Below are positions 50,307 to 58,264 of a stretch of 64,000 nt of DNA, one piece after another. Numbering within the stretch: position 1 is the stretch's first letter; each line of letters starts with the position of its first letter. A model generated the notes under the pieces. The model ran no database searches. It was not told where the DNA came from and was given only the letters and a program-made list of their open reading frames with translations. This DNA comes from JACKJP01 sp050249695. Lineage in GTDB: Bacteria > Pseudomonadota > Alphaproteobacteria > Rhizobiales > Tepidamorphaceae. Made by a program: the position numbers and the translations under genes. The DNA is taken from NCBI GenBank assembly GCA_050249695.1, contig JBFWQA010000003.1:248001-312000 (forward strand), written 5' to 3'.

Positions 50307-51253
50307 GATTGTTCGATCAGCAGGCTTGCCCGGTCGGAAAGCATGCCCTCCCGCCGGACCACGTCGACCCCGTCGTGGAAGCGGCGCGCAAGGTCGGGAA
50401 TCTGCCTGGCCATTTCATCGCGTGAACGCGCGTCGAGCCGGTTCTGGTCGATGCACATCCGGTTGAAGTCGATCATGCGCGCGCACACAACGGTCGCATG
50501 GAAGATGCCGTCCATCGGGCGGGGCTCAGGCCGGAGCGGAGACTTGTAACTCTTGTCCAGCGGATTTCGGACAAGCGGATCTGATGTGGAGATCGCGAAC
50601 AGGAGCGCGTGCGTGATCTCGTGGACGAGAAACTGCGCGGCGGTCCAGACGGGTTTGAAGGCATCCGCGTTCATGAACCCGCCGCCCCAGACCATGAACG
50701 AGGTCACGCCGCCGAAACTCAACGCATTGGGTTTGTCGCTCCCGCGCGCCACGTAGAGACGCACCCACAGATCGTGGATTTCCTGATGCGATTTCGCATC
50801 GACCTCCGCCAGGAGCGCCAGCGCGGTCGCCAAGCGCTCCTTCGTTTCGGCAAAGAGTTGCGGCCCTATCGGCCCCATCCGCAGATTCTCGCCATCCTCG
50901 GCGAAAAGCAGCCGAGGAAACCGCTCGAAATCTTCGCCGAGCGTCTCGCGGTCATAGGGTTCGATCTTGAATTCAGGCTCTTCGCCGGTTGCCGCCAGCA
51001 ACTCCCGGGCGAGAGTGGCCGCCTCTTCCAGGCGGTTCTGCTTGATGGCGAAGACAAGCTGATAGTAGCTGGAGAAGACTTGCGGCATCTGCCGGTGCAG
51101 GCGGACGTTCTTCACCGCCGCGTCGCACCGTTCACCGTCCAGCCCGAGAGGCTTCCCGGCCCTTTCAAAAACATACTGAAGGCTGTCGGCAAGCCTTTCC
51201 CGGATGGCCGCGTCCAGCGCTTTCGCATTCTCGTCGGGCGCCAGCACGCGCAT
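50279..51253 (-). CDS. HExxH-motif peptide-modifying enzyme (candidate 2-oxoglutarate peptide hydroxylase)
   Basis: This 324-residue protein has HEITH at residues 211-215 and a likely third ligand, H252, in MDGIFHATVV, followed by a helix VCARMIDFNR. The pattern H-E-x-x-H plus GxxHA matches the HEXXH-motif peptide modification family (TIGR04267), members of which have been reported as Fe/2-oxoglutarate peptide beta-hydroxylases. It follows four small genes with shared modules, its likely substrates. The ATG at 51253 has GGGA upstream; a TTG at 51262 is less likely. No radical SAM partner is seen. Confidence 0.75.
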   Translation of the reverse strand: MRVLAPDENAKALDAAIRERLADSLQYVFERAGKPLGLDGERCDAAVKNVRLHRQMPQVFSSYYQLVFAIKQNRLEEAATLARELLAATGEEPEFKIEPYDRETLGEDFERFPRLLFAEDGENLRMGPIGPQLFAETKERLATALALLAEVDAKSHQEIHDLWVRLYVARGSDKPNALSFGGVTSFMVWGGGFMNADAFKPVWTAAQFLVHEITHALLFAISTSDPLVRNPLDKSYKSPLRPEPRPMDGIFHATVVCARMIDFNRMCIDQNRLDARSRDEMARQIPDLARRFHDGVDVVRREGMLSDRASLLIEQSCATVSKAA

Positions 51254-51387
51254 TCGCAACAATCCCTATTTCGCTTACGGCCGTCCGTCCGCGATGTCAT
51301 TCCGGACGCGCGACGACCGCGCCGACACAGCTGGCGAGGATGTACGGCGAAGAACCGTGCCGGTTCATCAACTCAAGGCCCGGCAAT

Positions 51388-51507
51388 TCACTCGCCGTCT
51401 TGCTGAAGCAGGCCGATCCCGAGCGGTTGCCCCGCCGCAAGTTCCGGCAGGGGCGCCTCGCCGCACATCTTCGACATCAGCCTGCCGGCGCCGCAGCAGC
51501 ATCGCAT
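51388..51507 (-). pseudogene. degenerate fifth precursor-like frame (39 aa)
   Basis: The frame starts 1 bp after the stop of the preceding precursor. It holds GAGRLMSKM, closely related to AGRLMSRIG of the 51729-51980 gene, then a decayed PLGIGLLQ in place of LLGFDQ. No convincing ribosome binding site is present. It reads as a leftover of a tandem duplication, though a short expressed peptide with its CCC start cannot be excluded. Confidence 0.55.
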
Positions 51508-51508
51508 C

Positions 51509-51661
51509 TCAGACCGGAAGTTCGGGTCCGATCTTGGTCAGCAAACGGGCGGTCGTGGTCAGGTCGGCCTCTTGCGTGGACACTTGCGGAACCTGATCGA
51601 AGCCAAGGAGGTTCGCGGCGTCGATATCGATCGCTTCGTCGGTCTTCTTGAAATTTTCCAT
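51509..51661 (-). CDS. RiPP-like precursor 4, one LLGFDQ...KIG module (50 aa)
   Basis: This 50-residue peptide has an acidic N-terminus (MENFKKTDEAIDIDAAN), then LLGFDQV, a linker with Ser/Thr, and TARLLTKIGPELPV at the end. GGAGAGG lies 9 bp before the ATG at 51661; the ATGs at 51667 and 51670 are too close to it. It carries one module of the class that ends KIGPE-L/I-P. It lies between precursor 3 and the HExxH gene. Confidence 0.8.
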   Translation of the reverse strand: MENFKKTDEAIDIDAANLLGFDQVPQVSTQEADLTTTARLLTKIGPELPV

Positions 51662-51728
51662 GTTCATCATCCTCTCCGGAGATTCAGGCCGATGGCGGCC
51701 GTTTGCGACTGAATCGCTGCGACCCATT

Positions 51729-51980
51729 TCAGGCCGGAGGAATTTCCGGACCGATCTTGGTGAGCAGACGGGCGCTTGTCGTCAGATCCGCATCCGTGGA
51801 TACATCACGGAGCTGGTCGAAGCCGAGCAGTCCGTCGGTATCCAAATCGCTCGGCCCGGGAAGTTCACCGCCGCCGATCCTCGACATCAGTCTCCCCGCG
51901 TCCTTGACGCCGGCGGCGGCGAAATCCGCCATCTGGTCAAAGCCCAGGAGGCCGTCCGTATCCAAATCTGTCATTTTCAT
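51729..51980 (-). CDS. RiPP-like precursor 3, two LLGFDQ...IG modules (83 aa)
   Basis: This 83-residue peptide has two tandem modules, each introduced by DLDTDGLLGFDQ (the first by MTDLDTDGLLGFDQ). Module a ends AGRLMSRIGGGELP and module b ends ARLLTKIGPEIPPA. AAGGA lies 7 bp before the ATG at 51980. There is no Cys, so lanthionine or sactionine chemistry is unlikely. Confidence 0.82.
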   Translation of the reverse strand: MKMTDLDTDGLLGFDQMADFAAAGVKDAGRLMSRIGGGELPGPSDLDTDGLLGFDQLRDVSTDADLTTSARLLTKIGPEIPPA

Positions 51981-52022
51981 CCCGTGTTCCTTCGTCAGAT
52001 ATTTCCGGTCGCCGATCAGCGA

Positions 52023-52301
52023 TCAATCGATCGTGGGAATTTCGGGACCGATCTTCGTCAGCAGGCGCGCCGTCTTGGCAGGGTCCGCTCCGTCGGCTTC
52101 CGACGATACTTTCGGCAGCTGGTCGAAGCCGAGCAAGTCGCCGACCTCGATCAATGGCGCCGCCTCGGGCGCTCCGATCTTCGACAGCAGCCTGCCCGCG
52201 CCGCTGATATCGGCCGCAGCGGCCTTCGTCATCTGGTCGAAACCGAGCAAACCGTCCATCTCCAGCGTCACTGACTGGTCGGCCTGTGTGAACTTCTCCA
52301 T
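52023..52301 (-). CDS. RiPP-like precursor 2, two LLGFDQ...KIG modules (92 aa)
   Basis: This 92-residue peptide has two modules: EMDGLLGFDQM...AGRLLSKIG and VGDLLGFDQL...TARLLTKIGPEIPTID. The start at ATG 52301 (MEKFTQAD) with AAGG 8 bp upstream is preferred to a GTG 3 codons earlier. Its a+b module order equals that of precursor 3, so one arose from the other by duplication. No Cys is present. Confidence 0.82.
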   Translation of the reverse strand: MEKFTQADQSVTLEMDGLLGFDQMTKAAAADISGAGRLLSKIGAPEAAPLIEVGDLLGFDQLPKVSSEADGADPAKTARLLTKIGPEIPTID

Positions 52302-52370
52302 TTCAAGCACCTTTATTCCCGCTAAATCTCTGTTGAAACGCTTGATGTCGCGCCAAATCCTGTCGCCGCC

Positions 52371-52541
52371 TCATGCGGCCGGCTCGCCGACCCCGATCTT
52401 GCACCAGACCCTCCCGGCCGCCTTCATGTCGTCGTCGCGCTCGTCCGCATGCGGATTGCAAAGCTGGTCGAAGCCCAGCAGGCTCTCGATTTCCAGCTCA
52501 AGCCTCAAGCGGTCCTGTTCCTGCGGCGCATCGATAGGCAT
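52371..52541 (-). CDS. RiPP-like precursor 1, one divergent module (56 aa)
   Basis: This 56-residue peptide, first in the operon, starts MPIDAPQEQDRLRLELEIES, then LLGFDQL, an Asp-rich linker, and AAGRVWCKIGVGEPAA. It is the most divergent module and the only intact one with Cys (two) and Trp. AGGGA lies 7 bp before the ATG at 52541. A sigma-70-type promoter is 58-86 bp upstream. Confidence 0.78.
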   Translation of the reverse strand: MPIDAPQEQDRLRLELEIESLLGFDQLCNPHADERDDDMKAAGRVWCKIGVGEPAA

Positions 52542-52598
52542 ATTTTATTCCCTGTTGAAGAATTGCATATGGCAAGGTTTCCGCCAGAGTCGGACACT

Positions 52599-52627
52599 AT
52601 TCTATCGCAACGGGCCACCCCTGCCAA
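52599..52627 (-). promoter_or_regulatory. sigma-70-type promoter of the precursor operon
   Basis: On the minus strand TTGGCA (52627-52622) and TAGAAT (52604-52599) are separated by exactly 17 bp, each one base from consensus. The predicted 5' UTR is about 50 nt. A small inverted repeat CGAGAA-GGAA-TTCTCG (52647-52662) lies just upstream and could be an operator. Confidence 0.7.
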
Positions 52628-52823
52628 AGCGTTATCTTTCAAGGATCGAGAAGGAATTCTCGACCGTGACATTTGGACCGCACCGCGTATGCTGGGCGGC
52701 GAACGGGAAGCCCGATTCCCAGTCGGGACCGTGCTCCGACCGACGGCGACGGGGGGTGAGTCTCAGATCCCTCCCCACCGGCGAAACCATGTCACATCCA
52801 GGCTGCAGTAGAGGGAGATTCCG

Positions 52824-53348
52824 TTGATCACGATTGCGGATTTCATTGACGACGAGCCCTGGCATGAGGACAAGCCGGCACTTTCGGACGTGAGCATCCC
52901 CGACCAGATCGCCGGCGTTCACCTGCAACGCATCGTGACGCATGGCGACGACCGCGGCGACCTTTCGGTTCTCCTGTCCAGCCATTATGGCGACATGGAA
53001 CCTATCCCGCATGTCTACCTGGTGACCGCGGCGCCCGGTTCGTTGCGGGCCTGGGTGTTCCACCGCCGCCAGCATGACCGGCTCGCCTACACGCAGGGCG
53101 ATTTCCGTGTCGGTCTCTACGATCTGCGGCCGGATAGCCCGACATATGGAATTCTCAACGTGATCGAGGTTGGCGCGGCCAACAAGATCCTGCTGACGAT
53201 CCCGCCCTTCGTCGCGCATGGCGTGCAGAACAGAGGCGGCGGGCCGGCCAGCTTCGTCAACATGCCGACCCGTGCCTATGATCCGTCGCACCCGGACAAG
53301 GCGCGTCTTTCCGCCCGTCATCCGGGGGTGCCCGCCTGCTTTGACTGA
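52824..53348 (+). CDS. RmlC-like cupin (dTDP-sugar 3,5-epimerase family)
   Basis: This 174-residue cupin matches the dTDP-4-dehydrorhamnose 3,5-epimerase family: DDRGDLSVLLSS, the AWVFHRRQHDRLAYTQG strand with the catalytic His environment, and IPPFVAHGVQN. The start is TTG at 52824 behind GAGGGAG. It is divergent to the precursor operon and overlaps the following glycosyltransferase, so it may supply a deoxysugar for that enzyme. Family paralogues include ketoisomerases, so the exact reaction is open. Confidence 0.75.
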   Translation: MITIADFIDDEPWHEDKPALSDVSIPDQIAGVHLQRIVTHGDDRGDLSVLLSSHYGDMEPIPHVYLVTAAPGSLRAWVFHRRQHDRLAYTQGDFRVGLYDLRPDSPTYGILNVIEVGAANKILLTIPPFVAHGVQNRGGGPASFVNMPTRAYDPSHPDKARLSARHPGVPACFD

Positions 53349-54657
53349 CGCGCCGATCTTTTCGGTGGTCATGGCCACCTACAACCGCGGCCGGCACATC
53401 CTGCCTTCGATCAGATCCGTCGAGCAGCAGAGCTTGAGCGAGCTGGAACTTATCGTCGTCGGCGATCACTGCACCGACGACACCGCGGAGATCGTCCAGA
53501 CCCACCCTTTCCGAAAGGTCCGGTGGCTCAATCTGGAAGCCCGTTGCGGCAGCCAGTCCTTTCCCAACAACGCCGGCATCGCGGCCGCGCGCGGCGAATT
53601 CATCGCCTATATCGGGCACGACGACATCTGGGCGCCCGATCATCTCCAGTCCCTGCTGGGTGTATTCCTCGCCGACCCCGCGACAGGCATCGCCGTCAGC
53701 GGCGCGATCTTTCATTTCCCGAACGGCATGGCGGGCAGCCAGGTGACCGGCCTTTTCGATAGTGACGAGGCCAAGTTCACGCATTTCTTTCCACCAAGTT
53801 CCTTTGCTCATCGAAAGGAGCTGACAGCAGCGATCGGGCCTTGGCGGGCGCCCGGAGAGATCCGCCCCCCGGTTGACGCCGAACTGCTGCTGCGCGCCGC
53901 CGAAGCGGGAACCAGATTTGCTTCGACCGGCCGCGTCACGGTGCACAAATTCGCCGCCGGCCACCGCTATCTCAGCTATGTGCGTCACGAGTCGCACGAG
54001 CAGGCCGCGATGTTGGAACGGATGGCGCGTCCAGACTTCGACCGCGAGGTGGCCGATATCGTCGAAGCTGCCAAATCCGGCGGCTCCCACATGGTGGTCG
54101 TCTACCGGGATTTTTCCGGCCTGGAGCCCGGGCAACTGGCGAGAGAAAACCGATGGCGCAAAGGCGTCGAACGGCCGCCTCTGTTGCCGCTCGGAAAGGC
54201 CCGGAAGATCGAACAGCGTGACGAACCCTGCGCGCTGGACTGGGACGATGAGCCCGAAGACGGCATCCGCTGGCATCTGCGCAATCCCAGGCCGCGCTTC
54301 CTCATCCCCTTCACCACCGATCGCACGGTGAAGCTGTCGATCCTCCTTGCCCATTCGGACAAGGGGGCGCTGCGGTCGCTGGCGCTGAAATGCAACGGCG
54401 TCCCCCTCGCCATGCGCGTGGGCGAACCGCGCCAACTGGAAGCAATCTGGGTCGCGACGGCGACCGCGAAGACACGTCTGCTGAAGGACGACTATACGAT
54501 TCTGGAGTTCGATCTCGCCGAAGAACAGACAACGAGGCCAGGCCGACGCGGCCTCGGCATCGGCGATATCTCGCTTGAGGCACGCAGACGTTTCGGATGG
54601 CGGGACGCGCTGGCGGCATTCTTCGGCCATTCCCGGCGATCCCGATCCGCCGCTTGA
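53341..54657 (+). CDS. family 2 glycosyltransferase with C-terminal extension
   Basis: This 438-residue protein has an N-terminal GT-A domain: VVMATYNRGRHILPSIRSVEQ, VVGDHCTDDT and the DXD-like GHDDIW near residue 100. A C-terminal region of about 180 residues includes a beta-sandwich-like part (about 300-400). The TTG at 53341 overlaps the RmlC-like stop by 8 bp. The longer frame would add 41 basic residues encoded within the rmlC-like gene. Acceptor and donor are unknown; glycosylation of the peptides is one possibility. Confidence 0.78.
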   Translation: MTDAPIFSVVMATYNRGRHILPSIRSVEQQSLSELELIVVGDHCTDDTAEIVQTHPFRKVRWLNLEARCGSQSFPNNAGIAAARGEFIAYIGHDDIWAPDHLQSLLGVFLADPATGIAVSGAIFHFPNGMAGSQVTGLFDSDEAKFTHFFPPSSFAHRKELTAAIGPWRAPGEIRPPVDAELLLRAAEAGTRFASTGRVTVHKFAAGHRYLSYVRHESHEQAAMLERMARPDFDREVADIVEAAKSGGSHMVVVYRDFSGLEPGQLARENRWRKGVERPPLLPLGKARKIEQRDEPCALDWDDEPEDGIRWHLRNPRPRFLIPFTTDRTVKLSILLAHSDKGALRSLALKCNGVPLAMRVGEPRQLEAIWVATATAKTRLLKDDYTILEFDLAEEQTTRPGRRGLGIGDISLEARRRFGWRDALAAFFGHSRRSRSAA

Positions 54658-54666
54658 GGGTGTTGG

Positions 54667-54718
54667 AAAAAGCGCCCTTGCAAGGCCAGGACAAGTAACA
54701 CCTGCCCGGCAAGGGCGC
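54667..54718 (-). terminator. intrinsic terminator of the glucose dehydrogenase operon
   Basis: GCGCCCTTGC (54672-54681) and GCAAGGGCGC (54709-54718) form a perfect 10-bp stem. On the minus strand the stem is followed by TTTTT (54671-54667). It begins 6 bp after the gcd stop. Confidence 0.85.
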
Positions 54719-54724
54719 GAAACG

Positions 54725-56914
54725 TCACCTCGCAGCGGCCGTCGCCGCGACGTTCGCCGGCAGCGCATAGGCAACGACGCTGTCGCCGAGCTTGGTGCGC
54801 ATGAAATGATGACCGCCCGCGGCCAGCACGATGTATTGCCGTCCGTCCTCGGTGAAGCTGATCGGATTCGCCTGACCGCCCGCCGGCAGCGGGGCCTCCC
54901 AGAGCTGCTCGCCGGTTTTGGTATCGAAGGCGCGGATATAATTGTCCAGCGCCGCGGCGATGAAGGTCACGCCGCCCTTGGTGACGACGGAGCCGCCATT
55001 GTTGGGCGTGCCGATCGGGATCTTGATATTGGTCGGGATTCCGAACGGTCCCTGATCGGCCGGCGTACCAAGTGGCTTCTTCCACAGCAGCTTGCCGGAA
55101 GGAATCTCGATGCCGCTGAGATAGCCCCATGGCGGAGCGATGCAGGGCACGCCGAGGGGCGAAAGGAACTTGTCCGACGAGATGCCATAGGGGGCGCCGA
55201 CCTGCGGCCCGCCGAGCGAGCCCTTCTCGCTTTCCGGCCGTTCGCCGATCGGCTTGGCCGTCACCTTGTCGCGCGGGATCTTGGTCTTCATGTCCGGCAT
55301 CCGGTTGGTGTTGACGACCAGCACCTTGCTGACCGGATCATAGGAGATGCCGCCCCAGTCCATGCCGCCATTGTCACCGGGGAATTCTATCCACGAGCCG
55401 CTCTCGCCCTTGACCGGCGGCGTGAATGTGCCCTCGTAACGCGCCTGCTGAAACTTGATGCGGCACCACATCTGGTCGATCGGCGAGATGCCCCAGGTGT
55501 CGGCGCCCGTCAGCCGGTCCTGCGAGAATGCGGGCATGGCCGTCGAATAAGGCTGCGTCGGCGCGGTGTAATCGCCCTCGCTGGTGCCCTGCGGTACGGG
55601 CTTTTCCTCAACCGGCATCAGCGGCTTGCCGGTGCGCCGGTCGAGCACGAAAAGCTCGCCCTGCTTGCTGGCCTGAATGACGGCCGGCACGGTACCGTTC
55701 TCTCCTGGCCAGTCGACCAGCGTGGGTTGCGAGCCGAGGTCGTAGTCCCAGATGTCGTGATGGACGGTCTGGAAGGTCCAGCGCGGTTCGCCCGTCTTCA
55801 CATCGAGTGCTGTCAGCGACGCAGTATATTTCTCCTCCTGAGGCGTGCGGCCGCCGCCCCAATAGTCGTCGGCGCGGTTGCCCATGGGCAGATAAATCAG
55901 GCCGAGCTTCTGATCGGCCGCGATCATCGACCATACGTTCGGCGTGCCGCGCGAATAGGTCTTCCCCTCCGGCGGCGGGCCGTACTCGCCGGGGCGGTTC
56001 ATGTCCCACGCCCAGAGCATCTTTCCGGTCAGCGCATCCCATCCACGCACGACGCCCGAGGGAGCATCGAGCTTCTGGTTATCGACGACCTGATGGCCCA
56101 TGACCACCACGCCGTTCACGATTGTCGGGGCGGAATTGGGGGAGAAGAAGCCCGGTACCTGTTCGCCGATGCCGGCGAGCATGTCGACGGCGCCGTTGTT
56201 GCCGAACGAGGCGCACGGCTTGCCGTCTTCCGCGTCGATGGCGAGCATCCGCCCGTCAGAGACGCCGTAGATGATCCGCGTCCTGCATTCCTGCGTGCCT
56301 TCGGGCGCCTGCCAGTAGGCGACGCCGCGGCAGGCCGCGTGATAGATGTTCTGCAGCGCTTCCTTCTTCACTTTCGGATCAAAGCGCCATTTCTCCTTGC
56401 CCGTCGCCGGGTCGACATCGATGACGATCTGCGAGGGCGTGCAGATATAGAGGTTAGAGCCGACCTTCAGCGGCGCGTTCTCGAAGGCATATTCGATGCC
56501 CTGGTCGGCGGGCGGTTCTGTGTCGCCGGTATGATATTCCCAGACCTTCTCCAGCTTGCCCACGTTTTGCGGCGTGATCTGGTCGGCCGGGCTGAAATGA
56601 TCGGCCGCGTTCGAGCCGCCGTAATTGACCCAGTTGCTGGCATCATGCTCTGGAACCTTGCCCTGCGGCGCGGCCGATGCGGCCGTTTCGCCTCCAGCCT
56701 GCCCGCTGCCGGCCTCCCCGCCCGTAATCTGGCCGGCGACCGCGCCGGCGCCGGATTCCACGGGCTGCTGCGCGTGCGGTGGCTGCTGGGTATCGGAGGC
56801 GTCAGTTCCCTGCGCATGGACTGGCAGGGACATCAGCAGGAGCGCTGATCCCAGCACGAGGCCGTGGCGCAATTCGGTGATCGGTTTCATGAAATTTCTC
56901 GCTTTCCAATTCAT
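54725..56914 (-). CDS. gcd: PQQ-dependent glucose dehydrogenase-type quinoprotein, catalytic part
   Basis: This 729-residue eight-bladed quinoprotein of the glucose/quinate/shikimate dehydrogenase family oxidises sugars or polyols in the periplasm. Family stretches include NIYHAACRGVAY, SPNSAPTIVNGVVVMG, GLIYLPMGNRADDYWGGGRTP and FQTVHHDIWDYDLGSQPTLVD. Unlike E. coli Gcd it lacks the N-terminal membrane domain, which is a separate gene upstream. Instead it carries its own signal peptide (LVLGSALLLMSLPVHAQ) and a 60-residue Gly/Gln/Ala linker. The ATG overlaps the membrane-gene stop (ATGA). Confidence 0.88.
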   Translation of the reverse strand: MNWKARNFMKPITELRHGLVLGSALLLMSLPVHAQGTDASDTQQPPHAQQPVESGAGAVAGQITGGEAGSGQAGGETAASAAPQGKVPEHDASNWVNYGGSNAADHFSPADQITPQNVGKLEKVWEYHTGDTEPPADQGIEYAFENAPLKVGSNLYICTPSQIVIDVDPATGKEKWRFDPKVKKEALQNIYHAACRGVAYWQAPEGTQECRTRIIYGVSDGRMLAIDAEDGKPCASFGNNGAVDMLAGIGEQVPGFFSPNSAPTIVNGVVVMGHQVVDNQKLDAPSGVVRGWDALTGKMLWAWDMNRPGEYGPPPEGKTYSRGTPNVWSMIAADQKLGLIYLPMGNRADDYWGGGRTPQEEKYTASLTALDVKTGEPRWTFQTVHHDIWDYDLGSQPTLVDWPGENGTVPAVIQASKQGELFVLDRRTGKPLMPVEEKPVPQGTSEGDYTAPTQPYSTAMPAFSQDRLTGADTWGISPIDQMWCRIKFQQARYEGTFTPPVKGESGSWIEFPGDNGGMDWGGISYDPVSKVLVVNTNRMPDMKTKIPRDKVTAKPIGERPESEKGSLGGPQVGAPYGISSDKFLSPLGVPCIAPPWGYLSGIEIPSGKLLWKKPLGTPADQGPFGIPTNIKIPIGTPNNGGSVVTKGGVTFIAAALDNYIRAFDTKTGEQLWEAPLPAGGQANPISFTEDGRQYIVLAAGGHHFMRTKLGDSVVAYALPANVAATAAAR

Positions 56915-57336
56915 CGTGCCGCCTCCTCTTCCCGCCGTACCCGCGTCGAGTGCAGCAACGGGCTCAGCAGCAGCGTGATGACCATCAGAATCGCCGGGCC
57001 GGCGACCCAGGGAATGAGCCGCCAGCCATCGAAGCCAACTTCGGCGATGCCCCAAGCGAGGGTGAAGAAGAACGTGAGGGTGTAGACCCAAAGGCCCGCC
57101 ATGCGCCTCTGAAACAGGAGCACGCCGGCGACGATAAGGCCGATACCCGCAATCGCGTAGTAGATGGAGCCGCCGAGATAAATGAGGTACGCCCCGCCCG
57201 CCAGCATGGCCAAGCCGAGCAGGCCGACGACCACGCCGTAGATCATAACCAGCCACCCGCCGGCGGAATAGGAACGGGAAGCCCGCGGCCGGACGGGGCG
57301 GGATGCGGCGGGATGCGTTGCGGTATAGTCGGACAT
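56911..57336 (-). CDS. membrane-anchor part of split glucose dehydrogenase
   Basis: This 141-residue membrane protein has five hydrophobic helices (from about residue 27) and matches the N-terminal quinone-reducing domain of Gcd-type dehydrogenases (GGAYLIYLGGSIYYAIAGIGL, FFFTLAWGIAEVGFDGWRLIPW). It is coupled by ATGA overlap to the catalytic gene, so the holoenzyme is probably a two-subunit complex. An imperfect inverted repeat, GGAAC-N12-GTTCC (57426-57447), lies about 90 bp upstream. Confidence 0.85.
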   Translation of the reverse strand: MSDYTATHPAASRPVRPRASRSYSAGGWLVMIYGVVVGLLGLAMLAGGAYLIYLGGSIYYAIAGIGLIVAGVLLFQRRMAGLWVYTLTFFFTLAWGIAEVGFDGWRLIPWVAGPAILMVITLLLSPLLHSTRVRREEEAAR

Positions 57337-57506
57337 GATGCGCCTCCTCAGCGACGACCGGCGCTCATCGCCAATGAACGCCGACGACGTTCATCAAGTG
57401 TGGGTGATATTCATGAGGCTGCAACGGAACGAAACATTCTTTGTTCCATGAACGATTGGTAATGTGGGAACCCGATCCCAGGGGTTGGCAGGGGCGCGGC
57501 GCCGGC

Positions 57507-57908
57507 TCAATGCGATGTCGATTGCGCGAACGCTATCCCCGCCTCAACCATATCGAGGATCTCAGGCACGGATATCGTGAAGACGCCGCCCTCGCCCGCA
57601 TCATAGAGTTCGCGGAAATCCGAATATGCCTCCGCGAAATCCGGATGCGCGGATGTCGGCCCATCCTCCCGAACGAGCTCGATGACGGCATCCGCCAGAA
57701 CCTCCTGGGTGACAGGCGCATGGGGCAATATTGTCTGGACGCCTCCCTCGAATGCCGGATTGCGAATACGAACGCCGGTCATTGCGATGGAGTAGACCGG
57801 ACCGATGATTTCGTTCGGGATCACTGCGAGGATCAGGAGAAGTGGTTCGGGATCCTGCGGCCTGCCCACGGCGCGCCAGACCTGGCCTGCTGCAAACGCA
57901 TCCGACAT
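57507..57908 (-). CDS. hypothetical protein (133 aa)
   Basis: I do not recognise this 133-residue protein. It starts MSDAFAAGQVWRAVGRPQDPEP, has a beta-rich first half (LLLILAVIPNEIIGPVYSIAMTGVRI) and an acidic helical second half. The ATG at 57908 follows GAGGGG. No signal peptide or membrane segment is seen. It stands alone between the tRNA gene and the dehydrogenase operon. Confidence 0.65.
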   Translation of the reverse strand: MSDAFAAGQVWRAVGRPQDPEPLLLILAVIPNEIIGPVYSIAMTGVRIRNPAFEGGVQTILPHAPVTQEVLADAVIELVREDGPTSAHPDFAEAYSDFRELYDAGEGGVFTISVPEILDMVEAGIAFAQSTSH

Positions 57909-58042
57909 CGTTGCCCCTCGCTTCAATGCAGAACAGATGTAGCAGAGGATTACAGCCCGCGATAACCCGCCGTGATAGCGAGATCATCTGATTGGCGTTC
58001 AGCTGAGAGCGTTCGGAATAGACAGTGCGCGAACGATGAAAG

Positions 58043-58119
58043 TGGTAGCGGAGGACGGACTTGAACCGCCGACACGCGGATTATGATTCCGCTGCTCTAA
58101 CCAACTGAGCTACTCCGCC
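58043..58119 (-). tRNA. tRNA-Met (anticodon CAT), elongator type
   Basis: The 77 nt fold as a cloverleaf: acceptor stem GGCGGAG/CTCCGCT, D-arm AGCTCAGTTGGTTAGAGC, anticodon stem GCGGA/TCCGC with loop ATCATAA, T-arm with GTTCAAGTC, and encoded CCA. Its first base pair and D-loop match alphaproteobacterial elongator tRNA-Met; an Ile2 (k2C) identity is less likely. Confidence 0.95.
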
Positions 58120-58264
58120 GCCAGGGACGAGGAATGACGGTTTCGCGCCTTGCGGCTCGCCATGTCCTTGCCGGATGTGGGCGGGATATAAGGTGAGGCG
58201 ATTGCGGGTGTCAAGCAAGCCCGCGGCGCCGGCCTGGCCTTTCGGAGAAGCGCCGCCGGTGCCT

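Noticed and set aside
53218..53340. 41-residue N-terminal extension of the glycosyltransferase
   Set aside because: It is encoded out of frame within the RmlC-like gene, is proline/arginine-rich and precedes the conserved GT-A start.
57426..57447. Inverted repeat GGAAC-N12-GTTCC as an operator of the dehydrogenase operon
   Set aside because: Imperfect in the centre and no known regulator fits; noted under the membrane-part gene only.
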